From assembly GCA_012031965.1 (NCBI GenBank), contig JAAUSC010000043.1, positions 1-41,473 of the forward strand: 41,473 nt of DNA. Reading direction: 5' to 3'. Positions 9,197-19,952 of this stretch are shown piece after piece; positions within the stretch are counted from its first letter, which is position 1, and the number at the start of each line of letters is the position of its first letter. The notes under the pieces were generated by a model. It was not told where the DNA came from and made no database searches. It was given only the letters and a program-made list of their open reading frames with translations. The DNA comes from Scytonema sp. RU_4_4 (GTDB taxonomy: Bacteria; Cyanobacteriota; Cyanobacteriia; Cyanobacteriales; Nostocaceae). The position numbers were made by a program, and so were the translations under genes.

Positions 9197-9742
9197 TGCA
9201 CAATCCTCGCTTGTTCCTCATCAAAAACAATTAAGCAGATTTGTATCCGATTGAGGATTAATATCATGTCCGCTTAAATGCTTGTCATTGCGAACGTAGC
9301 GATAGCGGAGTGAAGCAATCTCCAACCCTTGCGATTGCTTCGCTACACTTCGTTGCGCTCGCAATGACATATCACAAGTAATTTGCCGGACATGATATAA
9401 CTGACCAAAGCGTTCTGAAAATAAACTTTCATAAACTCGCTGGGGAATTGCCAGATAAAGTAAGCGTTCTGATTCTAATTCTAAAAGTACAGTGCGATAG
9501 ATATCATATTGTCCCACTGCCTCCTGAAGGTCACGTATCGGCGAAAGGCTGAGAAAACTCTTAATTTCAACTGCAATTTTTTGAGAATCTTTTTCAGCGG
9601 CTATCGTATCACGTTCTGCACCGAGATCCACATACAGATTTCGACCCCCGTAAGCTAAATATAAAGGGTCATCAGTAATTGTCCAGCCATCCGCTATCAG
9701 TGCTTGCACAACTACATCATGATATACATCCCTCGCAGGCAT
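9184..9742 (-). pseudogene. xisH: XisH (fdxN element excision controlling factor), disrupted near its 3' end by a MITE
   Basis: XisH proteins have a PD-(D/E)xK nuclease-like core and are about 138 aa. Here residues 1-115 are intact (MPARDVYHDVVVQALI, DLGAER, KIAVEIKSFL), then the frame enters the MITE at 9262-9397 and picks up a nonsense tail. The original end is still present beyond the element: removing 139 bases (136-bp element plus one TAA copy) gives FGQLILNRIQICLIVF and then DEEQARIVQWIN, the expected XisH C-terminus, for a 139-aa product. Its restored stop overlaps the xisI start (ATGGATAAACTAG). Both members of this pair have thus been hit independently. Confidence 0.9.
9262..9397. 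mobile_element. 136-bp MITE (copy A of a TAA-targeting family) inside xisH
   Basis: The ends are TATCATGTCCG and CGGACATGATA, 11 bp perfectly inverted. TAA is duplicated on both sides (9259-9261 and 9398-9400). The interior carries the GTCATTGCGA...GAAGCAATC hairpin common in cyanobacterial intergenic repeats. The insertion is datable relative to xisH because the interrupted gene can be rebuilt exactly. Copy B lies at 32457-32605. Confidence 0.9.
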
Positions 9743-9853
9743 TCGTTTGTGAAGGTTCTTAAGTTTCTAGAATACAACTTGAATGTAGCTAATATCACGG
9801 AATATGCAGGATGTGAATCAAGCAATACGCCCAACACACCCCGCTACTAAATC

Positions 9854-12523
9854 TCACACCTCTTGCGATGCTTCAAGAACGTAGGTCTTATTCTGCACTG
9901 CTGGTACCTTCACCACCATTTTCTTACTAAAAGTCAAGCCATGATCCCCTTTGTCAATCACAATCGTGTCACCAGGGACAAAAGTATTCTCCAATAACTT
10001 AGTCGCGACGGGGTTTTCCACTTCTCGCTGCAGTGCTCGTTTGATGGGACGTGCGCCGTATACTGGGTCATAACCCACTTCCACAAGGTAATCACATGCT
10101 GCTGAAGATATATCCAAGGAAATCTTTTGCTCTTGTAGCAGACTTTCCACCCGTTTGAGTTGGATGCGGATGATTTGCCGCATTTCGCTGCGATTCAGGG
10201 TATGGAAGAGAATAATATCATCAACGCGGTTGAGGAACTCAGGACGGAAGCGCGATCGCAAAGCATCCATCACTCGGTTCCGCATTTGTTCGTAATTGGC
10301 GTCATCACCAGATATGTCCAGTATGTATTCGCTACCAATGTTACTGGTCATGACTATGACAGTGTTACGGAAATCTACCGTTCGTCCCTGTGAGTCAGTA
10401 ATTCTCCCGTCATCTAAGACCTGCAATAAAATATTAAACACATCGGGATGAGCTTTTTCCACTTCATCTAAGAGCACGACTGAGTACGGACGGCGACGAA
10501 TGCTTTCTGAAAGTTGACCACCTTCTTCGTAACCCACGTATCCCGGAGGCGCACCGACCAAGCGGGAGACTGAGTGCTTTTCCATATACTCGGACATATC
10601 CAGACGTACTAAAGCGTCATCGGAATCAAAAAGAAACTGTGCTAAAACACGAGCGAGTTCAGTTTTACCAACTCCCGTTGGTCCCATGAACAAAAATGAA
10701 CCAATTGGGCGACTGGGGTCTTTCATTCCCGCACGGGCGCGACGAATTGCTGCTGCGACAGCAGAAACGGCTTCTTGTTGTCCAATAACTCTCTGGTGGA
10801 GGTGATTTTCAAGTTGCAGTAACTTTTGCCGTTCAGATTCCAACAAGCGATTGACAGGAATTCCCGTCCATTTCGCGACGATTTCAGCAATATCAGCTTC
10901 CGTCACTTGTTCCCGTAGCAGAGTTGCACCTGTACTTTGGATTTCTAGTAGCTGCGCTTCTTTGGATTCGCGATCGCGCTGCACTCCCTCCAACTTACCA
11001 TACTTCAACTGTGCGGCTTTGTTCAAATCGTAAGCGCGTTCTGCTTGCTCAATTTGTACCCGCAGCTTTTCTTCTTCCTGCTTTAAGGCACTAATTGCTT
11101 CCAGTAGCTGTTTTTCACCTTGCCACTGTCCATTCAATTCTTGCTGTTTTTCTGTCAAATGGGTAATTTCTTGCTCAATTCGAGCCAAACGCTCTTTTGT
11201 CTGAATCGTAGCTTTCTCTTCCCCTGCCAGCGACAGCTTTTCCATTTCTAGCTGCATCAACCGTCGGTCAATATTTTCCAATTCCGTTGGTTTGGAGGTA
11301 ATCTCCATTTTTAACTGTGCTGCTGCTTCATCCACCAAGTCAATTGCTTTATCTGGCAAAAAGCGGTCAGAAATGTAACGCGCAGACAGCGTTGCTGCGG
11401 CTACCAGCGCTGAATCAGAAATCTTAACATTGTGATGGACTTCGTAGCGCTCTTTAAGTCCTCGCAGAATAGAAATTGTATTTTCCACACTGGGCTGATC
11501 GACAAAGACTTGTTGAAAACGTCGTTCTAAAGCTGCGTCTTTTTCAATATATTTGCGGTACTCATCCAAAGTTGTTGCGCCAATACAGCGCAGTTCTCCC
11601 CGCGCCAGCATGGGTTTGAGCAAATTCCCTGCATCCATCGCCCCTTGTTGAGTGGAACCAGTCCCAACGACGGTGTGCAGTTCGTCAATAAACAGCACAA
11701 TTTGACCGTTGGATTCTATGACTTCCTTGAGAACAGCTTTCAAACGGTCTTCAAATTCACCGCGATACTTTGCTCCAGCAATCAAGCTACCAATATCTAA
11801 AGCAATGAGTTGGCGGTTTTTCAAAGATTCAGGAACATCACCATTAATAATACGCTGTGCTAACGCTTCTGCGATCGCCGTCTTTCCTACCCCTGGTTCA
11901 CCAATCAGTACAGGGTTATTCTTACTCCGGCGAGACAATACCTGTATCACTCGACGGATTTCATCATCCCGACCAATAACGGGGTCTAACTTACCACTTT
12001 TTGCTTGTTCTGTCAAGTCTCTGCCGAACTTTTGCAGAGCTTCATAACGAGACTCTGGGTTTTGGTCGCTCACCTTTTGGCTACCACGAACGGTTTTGAT
12101 AGTCGTCTCTAGCTTGGCTGTGTCTAAGTTAAAGCTTTTGAATATCCGTCTTCCGATGCGTTCATCCTCTGCAAAAGCTAAAAGCAAGTGTTCAATAGAG
12201 ATGTAGGTATCTTTCATCCTAGCTCTTGCTTCTTCAGCTCGATCTAGCAATGTATCTAAATTACGACTGAGGTAGAGCTGATCAGCTTTACCCACTTTCG
12301 GTTGACGTTGGGTAAATGCTTCTATTTGCTGTTGCAAGCGCAAGGCGTCAATCTCGCAACGACCGAGGATACGTGTTGCTAGCCCAGTAGGTTCTTGTAA
12401 TAAAGCAATAAGTAAATGTTCGACATCAAGTTGCTGTTGTTGATAGGCTCGGACAATATCTTGTGATTTGACAATCGCTTCCCAGGCTTTATCAGTAAAT
12501 TTATTCGGATCTGTAGGCTGCAT
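9854..12523 (-). CDS. clpB: ClpB disaggregase (Hsp100 AAA+ chaperone)
   Basis: 889 aa, full length. ClpB pulls polypeptides out of aggregates together with the DnaK system. An N-terminal Clp repeat domain (residues 1-145) is followed by AAA-1 with Walker A GEPGVGKT (208-215). Then comes the long coiled-coil middle domain (about 410-525, rich in [14 protein letters not shown]-type heptads) and AAA-2 with Walker A GPTGVGKT (about 610), ending in the D2 small domain. The ATG at 12523 gives [20 protein letters not shown], the usual cyanobacterial start. The upstream region is filled by a GATTTTA/GATTTTG heptamer array (12532-12599), so the promoter must lie within or beyond it. No CIRCE-like operator was seen. 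Confidence 0.97.
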   Translation of the reverse strand: MQPTDPNKFTDKAWEAIVKSQDIVRAYQQQQLDVEHLLIALLQEPTGLATRILGRCEIDALRLQQQIEAFTQRQPKVGKADQLYLSRNLDTLLDRAEEARARMKDTYISIEHLLLAFAEDERIGRRIFKSFNLDTAKLETTIKTVRGSQKVSDQNPESRYEALQKFGRDLTEQAKSGKLDPVIGRDDEIRRVIQVLSRRSKNNPVLIGEPGVGKTAIAEALAQRIINGDVPESLKNRQLIALDIGSLIAGAKYRGEFEDRLKAVLKEVIESNGQIVLFIDELHTVVGTGSTQQGAMDAGNLLKPMLARGELRCIGATTLDEYRKYIEKDAALERRFQQVFVDQPSVENTISILRGLKERYEVHHNVKISDSALVAAATLSARYISDRFLPDKAIDLVDEAAAQLKMEITSKPTELENIDRRLMQLEMEKLSLAGEEKATIQTKERLARIEQEITHLTEKQQELNGQWQGEKQLLEAISALKQEEEKLRVQIEQAERAYDLNKAAQLKYGKLEGVQRDRESKEAQLLEIQSTGATLLREQVTEADIAEIVAKWTGIPVNRLLESERQKLLQLENHLHQRVIGQQEAVSAVAAAIRRARAGMKDPSRPIGSFLFMGPTGVGKTELARVLAQFLFDSDDALVRLDMSEYMEKHSVSRLVGAPPGYVGYEEGGQLSESIRRRPYSVVLLDEVEKAHPDVFNILLQVLDDGRITDSQGRTVDFRNTVIVMTSNIGSEYILDISGDDANYEQMRNRVMDALRSRFRPEFLNRVDDIILFHTLNRSEMRQIIRIQLKRVESLLQEQKISLDISSAACDYLVEVGYDPVYGARPIKRALQREVENPVATKLLENTFVPGDTIVIDKGDHGLTFSKKMVVKVPAVQNKTYVLEASQEV

Positions 12524-12531
12524 CTTTACAA

Positions 12532-12599
12532 TTTTAGATTTTAGATTTTGGATTTTAGATTTTGGATTTTAGATTTTGGATTTTAGATTTTGGATTTTA
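12532..12599. repeat. Short tandemly repeated heptamers upstream of clpB
   Basis: About nine alternating GATTTTA and GATTTTG units in the clpB leader. Short tandemly repeated repetitive sequences of this kind are common between genes in heterocystous cyanobacteria. Confidence 0.85.
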
Positions 12600-12807
12600 A
12601 ACTATGGATGTAGGTATTTGTTTGAACGCACTCCAACTCAATCAAGGATGATATTTGTTCAAATTAATATCCAACCATTTCTGGGGTGTGTCTGCTTGTA
12701 TCTGCGGTTGCAATTTAACGATAGTTAGTAGTAGGCGCTTACTTTCCAGGTATGCCTATGTCCTCCAGACATAGGGCTTACAGTCCTGGTCTGACTACTA
12801 ACTGACT

Positions 12808-14673
12808 CTAAAAGGAAATCACCGTTCTCAAGGTACCTTGCCAGATTGTGTCATTGGAGCTATCGTTATTTGCGTTTGTGACTACTGAAAATATGGGTGT
12901 AATACTAACATTATCGCTTAGCTCCAGATTATAAAATGCCTCAATGTTTATCTGGGTGACATTTCCCAAACCATCGGTGACGAAAGGTTGACCAACGGCG
13001 ATACCCCCAACAGTACCGGGAATCAAGAGGTTACGAAGACCAAAGCCTACCGTCCAACTAAAAGGCTGTAAATCTAAATCTTGGTTAATGGCGGTGTTAA
13101 ACCCTTGATAACTCCCAAATCCCAGACGAGTAAAAATTCCTATATTTCGGTTGAAGGCATACTCGGCATTAACTCCAAAGGCGTTGATATCGGTGTTGTT
13201 GATTTGCGCTCTAGTATATTGTAGTCTTAATGCAAATTGCTTGTTGAGTGAGTATTCTAGTTCTGCACTCGCTTGATATCTATCCCCAAATAAACCATCA
13301 CTGGCATCTGAGTTGACAAGATTTGCATCAGCGGCGATGTAGAGAGAACGCAAAGTTAATGAACTACCACCTGGATTCCAGGCTACCACTATTCCTGCAC
13401 CCCCATCTCGGTCAATTTGATTTTGAACAATCAAAGGATTATTCAGAAAAAAACTGGAACTAAAATCAACCGCCTCGTTATTAGCATATCTGTTACGGTC
13501 AATGAAATCCCGTGGAGACATTTTTGCTCCAACTGTTACAGATAAATCTGATACGGGACGAAAAGAGTAGTACAAGCGTCTGAGCCTAAGATCAGAGTCA
13601 ACATCTACATAATCAAGTCCGCCACCATTGGCGATAAAACCAGTCGTTCCTAAGAGATTCAGGTTTTCCCTCTTATGTACCCGACCAATAGCATCATCGC
13701 CATTGTTACCAACTTCTAGTTGAGTCAGGAGTAAATCTTTACTGTTGAAGCTAGTTAACAAATTTAACCGCTCGCGAGAAACTACGGAGGCGTTGGCATG
13801 ATTACCTTGTGTAAAAGCAATAATAGCTTGACCTTGGAGTTTAGTGGTCGCGGAAAATCGATTTTCTTCTAATCGCGTCACGCGATCGCCAATTTTGTTG
13901 AGTCTGTGCTGCAAGTCATCCAAAATTGAACGATATTCTTTTTGTAACCGTCGTAAGACTATCAAGTCTTCCTGAATGAACTGATCCCCAATACCACTCG
14001 CAATTAAGCTATCGACTTTCTCTAGGGTAGCCGCCAAACCCGTAGCAAATTCATAACGAGATATAGGACGGTTTCCACGAAACGTGTTATCCGGATAACC
14101 AGAGAGGATACCATAACGTTCCATGAGCGATCGCAATGCCTGATATGCCCAATCTGTCGGTTGAACATCAGACAATTGCGAAACCGAAGGCTGCTGAGGT
14201 GATGTCTCAGTGTTGGTGTTAGGTTTACCAGGTTCGTTTACCGAAGGCTCTTGAGGTAAGATCTGAGCATTCGTATTAAGATTACCAGACTTGTTTACAG
14301 ACGGGGACTCTGTATCGGAGGACATCACAAATGGTTTATCTGTTACTTCCACAGATAAACTATCTATTTTATCTGTTTCATCTGTCATTTCATCTTGTGC
14401 GACATCCGTTCCTACAGATGCTTCTGGAAATTCTGCTCGTCCTGCGGAGCTAGTAGACCATTCAAATTTATCTGGTATCTTGACATCATGGAGGTCATCC
14501 TCTCCATAAGAAATGGAAATAGCAGTCTTTTGCTGCTTTGGAGAAGGCAAAGAATTCGCCGCTTTTGGAAAGCACAAAATTTGGCTAAGAATTCCGCAAA
14601 TGAGTAAACCCCAAGCCAATAATTTTCGAGAACGAACTCTTTGCCGTGGGTATTGCTTTACGCTCAACTCCAT
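12808..14673 (-). CDS. Iron-uptake/carbohydrate-type outer-membrane porin with SLH domain
   Basis: About 621 aa. The N-terminus is a signal peptide (RKLLAWGLLICGILSQILCF). A Ser/Thr/Pro-rich spacer follows, then one S-layer homology domain (about 170-230: DVQPTDWAYQALRSLMERYG, then GYPDNTFRGNRPISRYEFA) and a coiled-coil segment (RRLQKEYRSILDDLQHRLNKIG). The rest is an OprB-type barrel ending in a terminal Phe. This is the standard plan of cyanobacterial major porins (SomA/SomB-like), several of which are annotated as iron-uptake porins. The SLH domain is thought to bind peptidoglycan or its attached polymer. Start: ATG at 14673; a GTG at 14676 is equally close. Transport substrate is not determined by the sequence. 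Confidence 0.9.
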   Translation of the reverse strand: MELSVKQYPRQRVRSRKLLAWGLLICGILSQILCFPKAANSLPSPKQQKTAISISYGEDDLHDVKIPDKFEWSTSSAGRAEFPEASVGTDVAQDEMTDETDKIDSLSVEVTDKPFVMSSDTESPSVNKSGNLNTNAQILPQEPSVNEPGKPNTNTETSPQQPSVSQLSDVQPTDWAYQALRSLMERYGILSGYPDNTFRGNRPISRYEFATGLAATLEKVDSLIASGIGDQFIQEDLIVLRRLQKEYRSILDDLQHRLNKIGDRVTRLEENRFSATTKLQGQAIIAFTQGNHANASVVSRERLNLLTSFNSKDLLLTQLEVGNNGDDAIGRVHKRENLNLLGTTGFIANGGGLDYVDVDSDLRLRRLYYSFRPVSDLSVTVGAKMSPRDFIDRNRYANNEAVDFSSSFFLNNPLIVQNQIDRDGGAGIVVAWNPGGSSLTLRSLYIAADANLVNSDASDGLFGDRYQASAELEYSLNKQFALRLQYTRAQINNTDINAFGVNAEYAFNRNIGIFTRLGFGSYQGFNTAINQDLDLQPFSWTVGFGLRNLLIPGTVGGIAVGQPFVTDGLGNVTQINIEAFYNLELSDNVSITPIFSVVTNANNDSSNDTIWQGTLRTVISF

Positions 14674-14708
14674 CACACCTGTATTTTTGGTTATATTTTT
14701 GGTTATAT

Positions 14709-15143
14709 TTACTGAGTTATCATTTGCTGTTCTGTTTCTTGTTTAACAGCATCTTCCTGAGGTTTCGTCTGAATAAGTTCTACTTTATACCCATTTGGGT
14801 CTTCCACAAAAGCAATCACTGTAGAATCGTGTTTCATTGGTCCTGGTTCGCGTACAACTTTACCACCAAGCTTTTTGATTTCCTCACAAGTGGTGTAAAT
14901 ATCATCAACTCCAATGGCAATATGACCGTAAGCATTTCCTATATCGTACTTTTCTACACCCCAATTATAAGTAAGTTCTAGTACTGTTTTTTCACTTTCG
15001 TCGCCGTAGCCAACAAAAGCCAGAGTAAACTCTCCTCCAGGATAATCTTTTTGCCGCAATAGCTTCATTCCCAGGACATCACAGTAGAACCTCAGGGATT
15101 CCTCAAGGTTACCTACCCGTAGCATTGTGTGCAGGAGTCGCAT
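14709..15143 (-). CDS. gloA: Lactoylglutathione lyase (glyoxalase I)
   Basis: 144 aa, one vicinal-oxygen-chelate fold made of two beta-alpha-beta-beta-beta modules. It converts the hemithioacetal of methylglyoxal and glutathione to S-lactoylglutathione, the first step of methylglyoxal detoxification. The four metal ligands are in the expected places: His5, Glu56, His74 and Glu122. The start [20 protein letters not shown] is canonical. The C-terminal tail (KQETEQQM) is dispensable-looking. It lies between the porin and a radical-SAM gene on the same strand, with short gaps, but no functional link is evident. Confidence 0.95.
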   Translation of the reverse strand: MRLLHTMLRVGNLEESLRFYCDVLGMKLLRQKDYPGGEFTLAFVGYGDESEKTVLELTYNWGVEKYDIGNAYGHIAIGVDDIYTTCEEIKKLGGKVVREPGPMKHDSTVIAFVEDPNGYKVELIQTKPQEDAVKQETEQQMITQ

Positions 15144-15209
15144 ATTTTTCCCCTTTTGCTTTGATGTTTTGTGGTTCCGCTGAATATTGTAATCTGGTAA
15201 CCGTCCTCA

Positions 15210-15335
15210 TACTGGGGGACAAGGGGACAAGGGGACAAGGGGGAGAAAATACTTCCTCCGCTTCCCCATCTTCCCCCACTTCTCCATCTCCCTCATCCCC
15301 CTCATCTCCCCCTGCTCCCCTGCTCCCCTGTTCTC
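15210..15335. repeat. Low-complexity G/C-strand minisatellite
   Basis: Tandem GGGGACAA units on the plus strand, then a C-rich stretch of CCCCATCTTCCC-like units. The open frames across it are compositional and not coding. Confidence 0.7.
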
Positions 15336-15344
15336 TCATCTCCC

Positions 15345-15974
15345 TTATTCCTCGGATAACTCCAATCGTCCTCGGTAGCCAGTGATTAGACGGCTACCAT
15401 CTTTAAAAATATGAACCTCTATTTGGTCACTTGCCCAGGTCATCTTATCTTTTAAAGCCGGATTAAAGACGTGAACGCGTTGATTGCTGGAAGAAACAGG
15501 AGAATCAGGTGAATTTATGGCTAGCGACTGGATATATGGACCATCTATCAAGATATCCAACTGCTTGAGCAGATCTTGAGCGCCAGCTGGGGCATATTGA
15601 GATTGTAACTGCTCTAGGGTAAACCCAGAAAAAGACATGACATTCAGTCCAGCCGCTTTTATCTTGGAAGCAAGAACAGCCAGTGCTGGGGCTTGCCAGA
15701 AGGGTTCTCCTCCAGAAAATGTCACTCCTTGATTGCGAGGATTGCTCAAAATTTTCTCGGCAAGGCTGTCAATGGATATAAGTTGATTTATTTCAAATGA
15801 CCAGGACTCAAGATTAAAACAACCTGGGCACTCCCGTAAACACCCCTGCACCCAAACAACAGCACGACACCCAGGACCATTCACCTCTGATTCATCGATA
15901 TAGCCCATAATGTTGAGATATCCGGCAGGAATTTCGATTAAAGCTGGGTAAGGGTTAGTTTTCTTTTGGGTCAT
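15345..15974 (-). CDS. NrdG-like radical-SAM 4Fe-4S activating enzyme
   Basis: 209 aa. Cys45, Cys49 and Cys52 (GCLRECPGC) form the CxxxCxxC radical-SAM cluster motif. GVTFSGGEPFWQ matches the GGE region that contacts S-adenosylmethionine, and LDILIDGPY is a typical NrdG-family block. Members of this 4Fe-4S single-cluster family activate glycyl-radical enzymes such as anaerobic ribonucleotide reductase. No glycyl-radical partner is in the window, and in cyanobacteria these stand-alone copies have uncertain targets. The start MTQKKTNPYPALIEIPAGYL fits homologues. Confidence 0.85.
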   Translation of the reverse strand: MTQKKTNPYPALIEIPAGYLNIMGYIDESEVNGPGCRAVVWVQGCLRECPGCFNLESWSFEINQLISIDSLAEKILSNPRNQGVTFSGGEPFWQAPALAVLASKIKAAGLNVMSFSGFTLEQLQSQYAPAGAQDLLKQLDILIDGPYIQSLAINSPDSPVSSSNQRVHVFNPALKDKMTWASDQIEVHIFKDGSRLITGYRGRLELSEE

Positions 15975-16215
15975 TGTCTTTTCCTCTTGTTAGGGGATAC
16001 ATACATTTGCAGGGTAGATGCAAAATTTGAGGAACTTTTGAGGGGGAGTAGAAGGGGACAAGTTAACAATTCAAAATTCACTCATTCGCTGATTCGCTGC
16101 CTGCGGCACGCTGCTAACACATTCAAAATTACCATCCTCCTCATCCTGATCCCCTCCATCGCCGGAAATTTTCGTTAAACAAGAGCGCATAGAGTCCCAC
16201 AAACGCATATGCTAA

Positions 16216-17577
<1,362 letters not shown>

Positions 17578-17835
17578 GAGCCAGGGGAGCAGAGGAGCAG
17601 GGGGAGATGAGGGGGCAAAACTTCTCCCATGCGTGTCAACTTAAGGTGAAACCCTTGTCATTACGTCATATCATGCCTTATTGTACTCGTCGGTAATTGT
17701 CGCATAACCCCACCTCGGTTTTGTCTTACGCCAAAACCTCCCTGCCCCTAATCCCCAAAGGGGACCCCGAGTTCCCCGAACTCGCGGGGAGGGAACTATC
17801 GAATCGCTGAGTCTTATGATACACAGAAGACTGAG

Positions 17836-17856
17836 GGGAGCATCCCAAATGTGTAA
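17836..17856. mobile_element. Solitary terminus of the 36252-type MITE
   Basis: Begins GGGAGCATCCCAAATG and matches the reverse complement of the right end of the 36252-36351 element over 21 bases, then diverges. No partner terminus is visible nearby, so it is probably a remnant. Confidence 0.6.
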
Positions 17857-18104
17857 ATTTATTGTCATGCTGAATGGAGCGTGCCTCCTGCGGAGGAGCT
17901 TGGCTACGTTAGCACTTTACGAGTTGACTTTTGGCAAGTTGACATGATATCGTATAGATGATGGAAAAGGTGTGCGCAGGCGAACCCACCTCTTCAATAG
18001 TATTACCACAGTAGAAACAAACAAACAATGAACTCAGAAATGAGCACTGCCCCTTGGGCGATCGCACAAGGGGCACAAGTATTGCCAATCGTAGCTCCAC
18101 AACA

Positions 18105-18275
18105 ACTTGTCGTAACATCACTTGGGAGTCGTCGTTAGGAATGCACAAGTTGTTGTTAGATCACAACGAGTTGTCGTTAGGAATGCACAAGTTGTTGTTA
18201 GATCACAACGAGTTGTCGTGACATCACTTGGGAGTTGTCGTTAGGAATGTACAAATTGTTGTTAGATCACAACAA
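18105..18275. repeat. Tandem array of 42-bp and 22-bp units
   Basis: Three 42-bp units start at 18128, 18170 and 18234 (GTTGTCGTTAGGAATGCACA, then AGTTGTTGTTAGATCACAAC). The first two are contiguous and nearly identical. The third is preceded by a 22-bp unit (GTTGTCGTGACATCACTTGG) at 18212-18233, a variant of which (ACTTGTCGTAACATCACTTG) ends at 18127. The order is 22-42-42-22-42. Each 42-mer contains the inverted pair GTTGT...ACAAC. Confidence 0.85.
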
Positions 18276-18354
18276 GCTTCAAGTACATTACTAGTACGTC
18301 GCGGCGGAAATAAAGCTACCATTCAAAAGCAACGAAAAGCCCACAGAATAAGCC

Positions 18355-18382
18355 TTTTGACTTTTGACTTTTGACTTTTGAC
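18355..18382. repeat. TTTTGAC heptamer array
   Basis: Four tandem TTTTGAC units, a typical cyanobacterial short tandem repeat. Confidence 0.85.
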
Positions 18383-18653
18383 GAACGCCAGCGGCACTAG
18401 GGAGTTGTCGTTTGCACCAGCATTTCCTCAAAAGGAGAGGGAAAGATTTTTGCGCAGCCAAAAGCGAGGGTGAGGTTTTGAGCGAAATGACTCAAAATTC
18501 CTTCTGTGGGAGACGCACTCGCGTTCGGAACCTCACCTTGCCCTGTCGGGCATCCCTCTCCGCGAGTTCGGAGAGGGAAGATTACCGCAGGGTAAAGCGA
18601 GGGTGAGTGAAAAGCGATCTGGTGTGTACACTGTAGCTTGTCCTCATCCTCAT

Positions 18654-19712
18654 CTATGGATAAAACCCTAACTTCGGCAACCCCAGTGTCTCATCCCAAC
18701 CCATCATAATGTTGAGACACTGAATAGCCTGACCCGCCTGTCCTTTGATGAGGTTATCAATTGCTGACATCACGATCACGCGACCAGTACGTGGGTCAAC
18801 TTCTATGCCTATGTAACATAGGTTACTGCCGCAAGCCCATTTGGTTTGGGGATAAACGCCTGGTTCACAGACTTTCACCCAAAGAGAGTTACGGTAGAAG
18901 GCTTTGTAAATTGTGATTAAATCCTCTCGCACTAAACCTGGGTCTCGTAGCCTGGCATACACCGTTGCTAGGATGCCGCGCACCATAGGCACTAGGTGTG
19001 GTGTAAATTGGATGGTAACTTCGTGTCCTGCTAAATCACTACAAATCTGCTCGATTTCTGGGGTGTGGCGGTGACGGACGACGTTGTAAGCTGCAAAAGA
19101 GTTATCTGCCTCGGCAAGCAACATATTAACTTTCGGTTGACGCCCACCGCCAGAAGTGCCTGACTTGGCATCAATAATGGCTGTTTCTGGTACAATTAGC
19201 CCTTGCTTCAAAAGTGGTGAGAGTGCCAAGAGGCTAGCGGTGGGATAGCAGCCAGGACAGCCAATCAGTTGCGCTTCTGCAATGCGATCGCGATACAGTT
19301 CTGGTAATCCATAAACTGCTGTCGCGGCTGTTGCAAGATCCGTCCTCTGAGCACCATACCAATTTGTATAAGTTGTCAAATTACTAAAGCGATAGTCTGC
19401 ACTCAGATCCAGCACTTTACATCCTTTGTCCAACAATTGCGGAGCGATTTTGTAAGCCAAACCATTTGGCAAAGAGAGAAAAACGACCTCACAACGGTGA
19501 GCAATGGTTTGTGGTTCTACAGCCTCAATTGGTTGGTTAACTATGTGAGCTAGATGCGGATAGAGATCCGCAAACGGTTTTCCTGCGCTACTCTCCCCAC
19601 CTAAGTAAACAAGTTCGACTTCTGGATGATCCATTAGTAGTCGCACTAACTGCACTCCGCCATAACCTGACGCGCCAACAATCCCAACTCTTACGCGTCC
19701 AAATTTTCCCAT
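18654..19712 (-). CDS. argC: N-acetyl-gamma-glutamyl-phosphate reductase
   Basis: 352 aa, full length. ArgC reduces N-acetylglutamyl phosphate to the semialdehyde with NADPH, third step of arginine synthesis. The N-terminus has a Rossmann glycine motif ([17 protein letters not shown]). The catalytic Cys lies in [15 protein letters not shown], followed by the substrate-binding KSGTSGGGR segment and [10 protein letters not shown]. The start is ATG at 19712 ([10 protein letters not shown]). It is divergent from ribBA, with about 240 bp between the two starts to hold both promoters. I saw no arginine box in that gap. Confidence 0.97.
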   Translation of the reverse strand: MGKFGRVRVGIVGASGYGGVQLVRLLMDHPEVELVYLGGESSAGKPFADLYPHLAHIVNQPIEAVEPQTIAHRCEVVFLSLPNGLAYKIAPQLLDKGCKVLDLSADYRFSNLTTYTNWYGAQRTDLATAATAVYGLPELYRDRIAEAQLIGCPGCYPTASLLALSPLLKQGLIVPETAIIDAKSGTSGGGRQPKVNMLLAEADNSFAAYNVVRHRHTPEIEQICSDLAGHEVTIQFTPHLVPMVRGILATVYARLRDPGLVREDLITIYKAFYRNSLWVKVCEPGVYPQTKWACGSNLCYIGIEVDPRTGRVIVMSAIDNLIKGQAGQAIQCLNIMMGWDETLGLPKLGFYP

Positions 19713-19952
19713 AACTACTAAATCCTTATTTGAAGATGAAAACCCGTCCTTACCAGAATTCTCCTACTAAAGACCGATTGCTGTTTGGTTGTTGCTGCAC
19801 TTAGTTATCATAAAATCCAACTATGGCTGCAGGTATTTATCGGTATGTTATCGAATCTTGGCTATGAAATGCTTCTGAAGTATCTAGAAGAGCTACAATC
19901 AAAGACAAGCATTTGTTAAAAAAAATTTACGTTTGGTAGCTGGAATTCGTCT

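Larger units (their letters stand above)
17578..18653. other. 1.1-kb intergenic region between eno and argC, repeat-filled, no gene recognised
   Basis: Holds several palindromes (for example around 17745-17795 and 18525-18580), the solitary MITE end at 17836-17856, the tandem array at 18105-18275 and TTTTGAC heptamers at 18355-18382. Open frames here are built from repeats. Confidence 0.7.

Noticed and set aside
15109-15385. Open frames on both strands across the G/C minisatellite
   Set aside because: Composition of a tandem repeat, Gly/Glu/Asp or Ser/Pro strings only.
18105-18275. CRISPR array
   Set aside because: Units are contiguous or joined by another repeat; there are no unique spacers and no cas genes.
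18412-18606. 64-aa plus-strand frame
   Set aside because: Assembled from palindromic repeats; no family resemblance.
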